This document shows, in pieces, positions 6,184 through 10,507 of a stretch of 10,507 nt of DNA. Position 1 is the first letter of the stretch. Each line of letters begins with the position of its first letter. The notes below the pieces were generated by a model. The model saw nothing but the letters and a program-made list of their open reading frames with translations. It did not search any database and had not been told where the DNA came from. Source of the DNA: an uncultured Acidobacteriota bacterium (GTDB taxonomy: Bacteria; Acidobacteriota; Terriglobia; Terriglobales; CAINCZ01). The translations under genes were made by a program, and so were the position numbers. The stretch covers positions 1 through 10,507 of the forward strand of contig CAINCZ010000147.1 of assembly GCA_903847195.1 (NCBI GenBank). Direction: 5' to 3'.

Positions 6184-6192
6184 TGATATAGA
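6184..6192 (+). promoter_or_regulatory. Extended -10 promoter of the HU gene
   Basis: TGATATAGA is a good extended -10 element (TGn followed by TATAGA). It lies about 60 bases before the HU start. No good -35 hexamer is seen, as is common for extended -10 promoters. A start near 6199 would give a leader of about 50 bases that includes the AAGGAGG ribosome binding site at 6234-6240. Confidence 0.5.
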
Positions 6193-6250
6193 ATCCACTC
6201 TCGAAACGGGGGGCTCAAGCGCAATCCGTTTACAAGGAGGAATTGTTCCG

Positions 6251-6547
6251 ATGGCAGCTACCATGACGAAGACCCAGTTGGTAAAGATTCTGGCTGAAAA
6301 GGTGGAGACCACCAACAAGACCGCCGCTGCGTTTCTGACCAGCCTCAGTGAACTGGCGGTGAAAGAGACGAAGAAGAACGGCGTATTCGTTGTGCCCGGC
6401 CTGGGCCGGCTGAAGAAGTCGCAGCGCAAGGCCCGCGTGGGACGCAATCCGCAGACCGGCGAGCCGCTCAAGATCCCGGCCAAGACGGTGGCGAAGTTCT
6501 ACCTCGCCAAAGTCGTGAAGGACTCCATCGCCCCTGCGAAGAAATAA
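6251..6547 (+). CDS. HU-family DNA-binding protein
   Basis: The product is a 98-residue nucleoid protein that binds and bends DNA as a dimer. The helical N-terminal half (TKTQLVKILAEKVETTNKTAAAFLTSL, 6-32) and the beta-arm signature VPGLGRLKKSQRKARVGRNPQTGEPLKIPAKTVAKF (48-83) are intact. P67 in GRNPQTGE is the proline expected to intercalate between DNA bases. Typical HU is about 90 residues; this one has a few extra residues at the N-terminus (MAAT) and a short basic tail (APAKK). AAGGAGG lies 10 bases before the ATG. A second ATG at 6263 would start at the usual HU position but is 22 bases from that site. The gene has its own extended -10 promoter and terminator, so it appears monocistronic and probably well expressed. 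Confidence 0.93.
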   Translation: MAATMTKTQLVKILAEKVETTNKTAAAFLTSLSELAVKETKKNGVFVVPGLGRLKKSQRKARVGRNPQTGEPLKIPAKTVAKFYLAKVVKDSIAPAKK

Positions 6548-6567
6548 CGACCACTACGATGTTGGTT

Positions 6568-6600
6568 AAGGCCGGCGGGAATGCCGGCCTTCTTCTATTT
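6568..6600 (+). terminator. Rho-independent terminator of the HU gene
   Basis: A perfect 9-bp stem, AAGGCCGGC (6568-6576) with GCCGGCCTT (6583-6591), closes on a 6-nt loop and is followed by the T-rich tail CTTCTATTT. It starts 20 bases after the HU stop. Confidence 0.88.
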
Positions 6601-6689
6601 GTGCGCGAGGGCGCTGTCTGCGCATCCGGCAACTCAGGCGTGCATCCAAGAGTCAGGCAATTGGTTTTTTTGAATTTGAGGAGATTGCG

Positions 6690-7181
6690 ATGAAGACGAA
6701 GTTGTTTCTGGCGTGTGCAGCTCTGATGTTGTGCCTGGCGGTTACGATGACCGCACAAACTGCGGCGGCGCCCAACCCCGCGCCCCAGCAACCCATGCAG
6801 CACGGCATGATGCATGGCAAAGGTGGCATGCAGGGCATGCACGAGATGCATATGCAGCACATGAAGCAGGTGCAGCAGATGCAGAAAGAGATTGAGCAGA
6901 TGCGCGGCCTGCTGAAGCAGATGCAGGACAGCATTGCGGGCATGAGCGCCAAGGACCAGGCGGCGATGAAGCTGAACGCGCAGTTGTGGGAGACCTTCCT
7001 GAGCCACATGGAAGGACACCTGAAGCAGATGCGCCAGATGCACGGCAGCATGATGCCGGGGGGAATGATGCACCCGCACGGAGCGCAGGGCGCAGGGGAA
7101 CATCAGCACGGGAAGACGGAAGAGCACCATCATCACGACGCACCGCCGACTCCGCCCGCACCGCCAGCTCCGCCGAAGTAG
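6690..7181 (+). CDS. Small secreted Met/His-rich, probably metal-binding protein
   Basis: This 163-residue exported protein belongs to no family I can name. Residues 1-22 are a Sec signal peptide (cleavage after MTA). The mature part holds 20 Met and 16 His in about 140 residues. These include HGMMHG (38-43), MHEMHMQHM (50-58), SMMPGGMMHPHG (120-131), HQHG (138-141) and HHHH (146-149). Residues about 55-85 and 87-118 are predicted amphipathic helices with Met/Gln at heptad-like spacing (MKQVQQMQKEIEQMRGLLKQM), suggesting a helical hairpin or coiled coil. The tail is Pro/Ala-rich. There is no Cys in the mature protein. Met/His clusters in periplasmic proteins usually bind Cu(I)/Cu(II) or Ag, so copper buffering is my inference. 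GAGGAG lies 6 bases before the ATG. The gene stands alone between two terminators. Confidence 0.8.
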   Translation: MKTKLFLACAALMLCLAVTMTAQTAAAPNPAPQQPMQHGMMHGKGGMQGMHEMHMQHMKQVQQMQKEIEQMRGLLKQMQDSIAGMSAKDQAAMKLNAQLWETFLSHMEGHLKQMRQMHGSMMPGGMMHPHGAQGAGEHQHGKTEEHHHHDAPPTPPAPPAPPK

Positions 7182-7209
7182 ACGGGTTCACGCAAGAAGC
7201 AAGAGTCGA

Positions 7210-7240
7210 AAAACCCGGAGGGCAAGTGCCTCCGGGTTTT
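7210..7240 (+). terminator. Strong intrinsic terminator after the Met/His-rich gene
   Basis: A perfect 12-bp stem, AAAACCCGGAGG (7210-7221) with CCTCCGGGTTTT (7229-7240), closes on a 7-nt loop. The A-run and T-run at its two sides allow it to work in both directions, so it could also stop readthrough from the minus-strand exporter operon. Confidence 0.9.
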
Positions 7241-7300
7241 GCTTTGAGGGGACGGGATGCTTCCAAGGTTGGCTCGGGATGGACACGTGATATTCGCGTT

Positions 7301-7338
7301 CCCAGGTTAGCGCCGAAAGGCACGGCGCGGAACCTGGG
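7301..7338 (+). repeat. Palindromic hairpin repeat, fourth copy
   Basis: CCCAGGTT (7301-7308) pairs with AACCTGGG (7331-7338). Inside an unpaired A (opposite GG), GCGCCG (7310-7315) pairs with CGGCGC (7323-7328) around the 7-nt loop AAAGGCA. The layout and loop match 3356-3394, with stem bases changed in compensating pairs. It lies 19 bases downstream of the permease stop (minus strand) and 60 bases after the terminator at 7210-7240, in a convergent gap. It may help end the exporter transcript, but no T-run follows in either direction. Confidence 0.75.
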
Positions 7339-7357
7339 GCACCCGGCCCTTAGATTT

Positions 7358-8470
7358 CTATAGCGTGCGCCGGAAGAGGGGCGTGGCGACGGCCAGCATG
7401 ACGATGGCGAATCCGGCGAGCAGGGCCATATCGAACCAGACGGCGGAAAATCCGGCGTCTTTCAACAGCAGCGACTTGAAGCCATGGACGGCGTAGGTGA
7501 AGGGGTCCACGCGGGCAATGGCGCGCAGCCACGGGGGAAAGGCCTTGACCGGGTAGATCGAACCACTGGGGAAAAACAGCAGCGTATTGAGAATGCCAAA
7601 GATGGCGCGCGGGACGAGCGGGTCTTCGACGCGCACCATGAGCAGGAACATCATGGCATTGAACGCAGCCGAAGTGAGCACGATCATCACCAGCAGACCG
7701 AGCATCTTCCACGGGTCAAAGATGGCATTCACGCCGGCCATGAGGGCGCCGAGCACGGTGGTGACCAGCCCGGTCAGCGTGGCCTTGATGGCGCCGGCGA
7801 GATTCAGGCCCAGCACGAGTTCGGTGCGGGTGATGGGCGTTACCAGGTAGCCTTCGTGCACGCCACGGGCCTTGTCGTCGATGTAGAGCATGCCGCCGCC
7901 GATCATCACCGAAACGAACATGGCAAGGGTGATGGAGCCGGGCAGCAGGTACTTCATATACTCAATGTAGGGATACAGCTCCACGATCTGCAGGACGACG
8001 TTCTGCACCAGGCGCGGCTCGACGACCGGCTGGTTGAGCGCCAGGGTGAGTTCGTTGAGCGTGGACTCAATCGTGGAACTCATGAAGTTGTCGCTGTTAT
8101 CGACAATCAGACCGAGGCGCGGACGGTTCTGCGTGTAGAAGCGGGCCGAGAACTGCGGCGGAATGACGAGGGCGCCGTCGAGGCGTCCGTTGCGCACGTC
8201 CTCCATCGCCTGCTTGTCGCTGGTGTAATCGACCGGTTCGATCGTACGCTTATTGGCGCGCACAGCATCGAAGGCCTCGCGAATGCGCATGGCCTGCGTG
8301 CCGTGGTCCTGGTCGACGATGGCGACACGGGCGTCGTGAATCTTGCCGCCAAAGGCGTTGCCGAGCACGATCAGTTGCACGAGGGGAAAGATGAGGGACG
8401 CCATCATCAGCGCGGGCGAGCGCACGAACTTGCGTAATTCACGTTCGACAATGGCCAGCATTCGGTTCAT
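7358..8470 (-). CDS. ABC-2 type exporter permease (YhhJ/YbhS-like)
   Basis: This is the integral membrane subunit of an ABC exporter, 370 residues, the usual length for the ABC-2 type with one large outer domain. A first helix (about 22-40) is followed by a large extracytoplasmic domain (about 42-175) and five more helices (about 178-196, 222-247, 257-279, 288-306, 346-366). Family marks are EGYLVTPITRTELVLG (206-221), a coupling-helix region, and FFPSGSIYPVKAFPPWLRAI...DPFTYAVHG (299-330). It is last in the operon, 47 bases after the ATPase stop. GAGGA lies about 6 bases before the ATG. With the HlyD-type adaptor and ATPase it resembles YbhG-YbhF-YbhSR and YhiI-RbbA-YhhJ exporters. The substrate (drugs, lipids or other amphiphiles) is not evident. 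Confidence 0.92.
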   Translation of the reverse strand: MNRMLAIVERELRKFVRSPALMMASLIFPLVQLIVLGNAFGGKIHDARVAIVDQDHGTQAMRIREAFDAVRANKRTIEPVDYTSDKQAMEDVRNGRLDGALVIPPQFSARFYTQNRPRLGLIVDNSDNFMSSTIESTLNELTLALNQPVVEPRLVQNVVLQIVELYPYIEYMKYLLPGSITLAMFVSVMIGGGMLYIDDKARGVHEGYLVTPITRTELVLGLNLAGAIKATLTGLVTTVLGALMAGVNAIFDPWKMLGLLVMIVLTSAAFNAMMFLLMVRVEDPLVPRAIFGILNTLLFFPSGSIYPVKAFPPWLRAIARVDPFTYAVHGFKSLLLKDAGFSAVWFDMALLAGFAIVMLAVATPLFRRTL

Positions 8471-8517
8471 CGGATCCTCACTTCGGCGCGACCCGGGCGC
8501 GCCTCACGGCCGGACAA

Positions 8518-9542
<1,025 letters not shown>

Positions 9543-9543
<1 letters not shown>

Positions 9544-10507
9544 CAGCGTGCTCCCTGCGGGCCGGAGGAGGCCGGCGCCGGTTGTGCCGGTTGCGGTTGA
9601 ACCGTGGTGCCGACGGCGCTGGGTGCGAACTGCCTGCCCTGGATCACGGCCTGCGGAATCAGGACCTCGGCGGTCATGCCCGGGACGAGATTGCGCTGGG
9701 AGTTGTCCAGCTTGACCTTGAGCGACACGGTTTTGATGTCGCGCTTGCGGCGGCTGACGTCGCGCTGCGTCGCGAAATCACCTTCGGCCGCTTTGAGGAT
9801 CACCGCGCCCTGTAAGACATTGCCGCTCGGCAGGCGGACGCTTAGCAGGTCGCCGAGGCGGATGCGGTCGGCGTAGGTCTCCGGCATCGCGGCGTATGCC
9901 CAGGTGTAGCTCAAGTCCACGATGGTGATGATGGGCGTGCCGGGGTTGACGACTTCGCCCTGACGGGCGGCGCGCACGGAGACGAATCCGGAGACCGGGG
10001 CGTAAATCCTGGTGTAGCCGAGGCGGGTCTCAGCCTGCGACTTTTGCGCCTGGGCAGTGAGCATTTGCGCACGCATGGAGGCCACGGTGCTCTCGGCTGC
10101 GCCGGCCTGGAAGGTGCGGGCACGCGCCGCGGCAAGGTCCTGTTCGGCGGCCTGCACCTGCTGGCGTAAGGCCGCAACATGCGCCTGCTGCGATTGCAGC
10201 ACGGAAAGAGCCCGATCACGGTCCTGCTGCGAGGCAACCCCCTGGTCCGCGAGTTTGACCGTGCGGTCGGTATCGAGGCGAGTCTGCGCGAGCGTCGCCT
10301 CGACCTCGGCAAGCGTCGCTTGCGCGGCTTGCAGGCGGGCAGCGGCATTGAGCACGTCGCTGGAGGTGGCGCCCCTGGTCACCTGCTCGGTGTAGCGGCT
10401 GGCCGAAACCTGAGAGTTGAGGCTGTGCAGCGTGGACTCGGCGGCACGACGCGAGGCCTCGAGTTCCTCGGGGTCCAGAACGGCGATAAGATCGCCCGTC
10501 TTTACCT
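9543..10507 (-). CDS. HlyD/EmrA-type periplasmic adaptor (membrane fusion protein), 5' end outside window
   Basis: This is the C-terminal 320 residues of a periplasmic adaptor linking the exporter to an outer-membrane channel. The frame is open to the window edge, so the signal/anchor and true start are missing. In order: the first half of the lipoyl domain (KTGDLIAVLDPEELEASR, at about 10450-10502), a long alpha-helical hairpin rich in Ala/Gln/Glu (about 9990-10460), the second lipoyl half (IYAPVSGFVSVRAARQGEVVNPG), a beta-barrel domain (TWAYAAMPETYADRIRLGD...VRLPSG) and a membrane-proximal domain (LVPGMTAEVLIP). The tail is Pro/Gln/Ala-rich. An internal GTG at 10380-10382 could be mistaken for a start, but the adaptor motif upstream shows it is not. 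It is first of the three operon genes visible. Confidence 0.9.

Noticed and set aside
7484..8437. Long plus-strand open frames opposite the ABC genes (also 8662-9600)
   Set aside because: Both are antisense to the permease and ATPase with clear motifs; the translations are His/Gly/Asp-rich shadow proteins.

Overview
The window is GC-rich, gene-dense bacterial chromosome. Several proteins point to Acidobacteriota (Koribacter/Terriglobia-like): a secreted family recalled mainly from that phylum (4184-4942), the folK / deoxynucleoside kinase / panB neighbourhood, and palindromic repeats in the intergenic gaps. The assignment rests on recalled family resemblance, not on a search. There are no rRNA or tRNA genes, CRISPR arrays, transposases or phage genes.

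Layout. 1-317 has no supportable gene. A small two-helix membrane protein (318-545, +) faces a secreted LprI-N/DUF3298 protein (660-1706, -). Next come folK (1940-2461, -) and, just upstream of it, a NodB-type polysaccharide deacetylase (2474-3214, -), which look like one transcription unit. A divergent promoter region separates these from a deoxynucleoside kinase (3459-4127, +), whose mRNA may be leaderless. A secreted conserved protein of unknown function (4184-4942, -) is divergent from panB (5126-6028, +). After panB come an HU-family DNA-binding protein (6251-6547, +) with its own promoter and terminator, and a small secreted Met/His-rich protein (6690-7181, +) with a strong terminator. 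The right end is a minus-strand export operon, read from the window edge: HlyD-type adaptor (partial), ABC ATPase, ABC-2 permease.

How the genes relate. folK (folate) and panB (pantothenate) are one-carbon/cofactor genes, and the nucleoside kinase is a salvage enzyme often found beside folK. The deacetylase, the LprI-like protein and the exporter act at the envelope. The adaptor, ATPase and permease should form one tripartite-type efflux complex.

The most notable signal is not a gene. Four intergenic gaps hold related imperfect palindromes of about 36-40 nt (556-595, 1743-1782, 3356-3394, 7301-7338). They share a layout: an outer stem built on CCCA/TGGG (CCCG in one copy), an unpaired A, an inner GC stem, and a 7-nt loop with the A-rich/GC pattern AAARGCR. 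Stem bases change in compensating pairs between copies. Two of the copies (near 553 and 1740) are part of a longer bipartite element with an identical 18-nt block. I found no complete new enzymatic or defence system.
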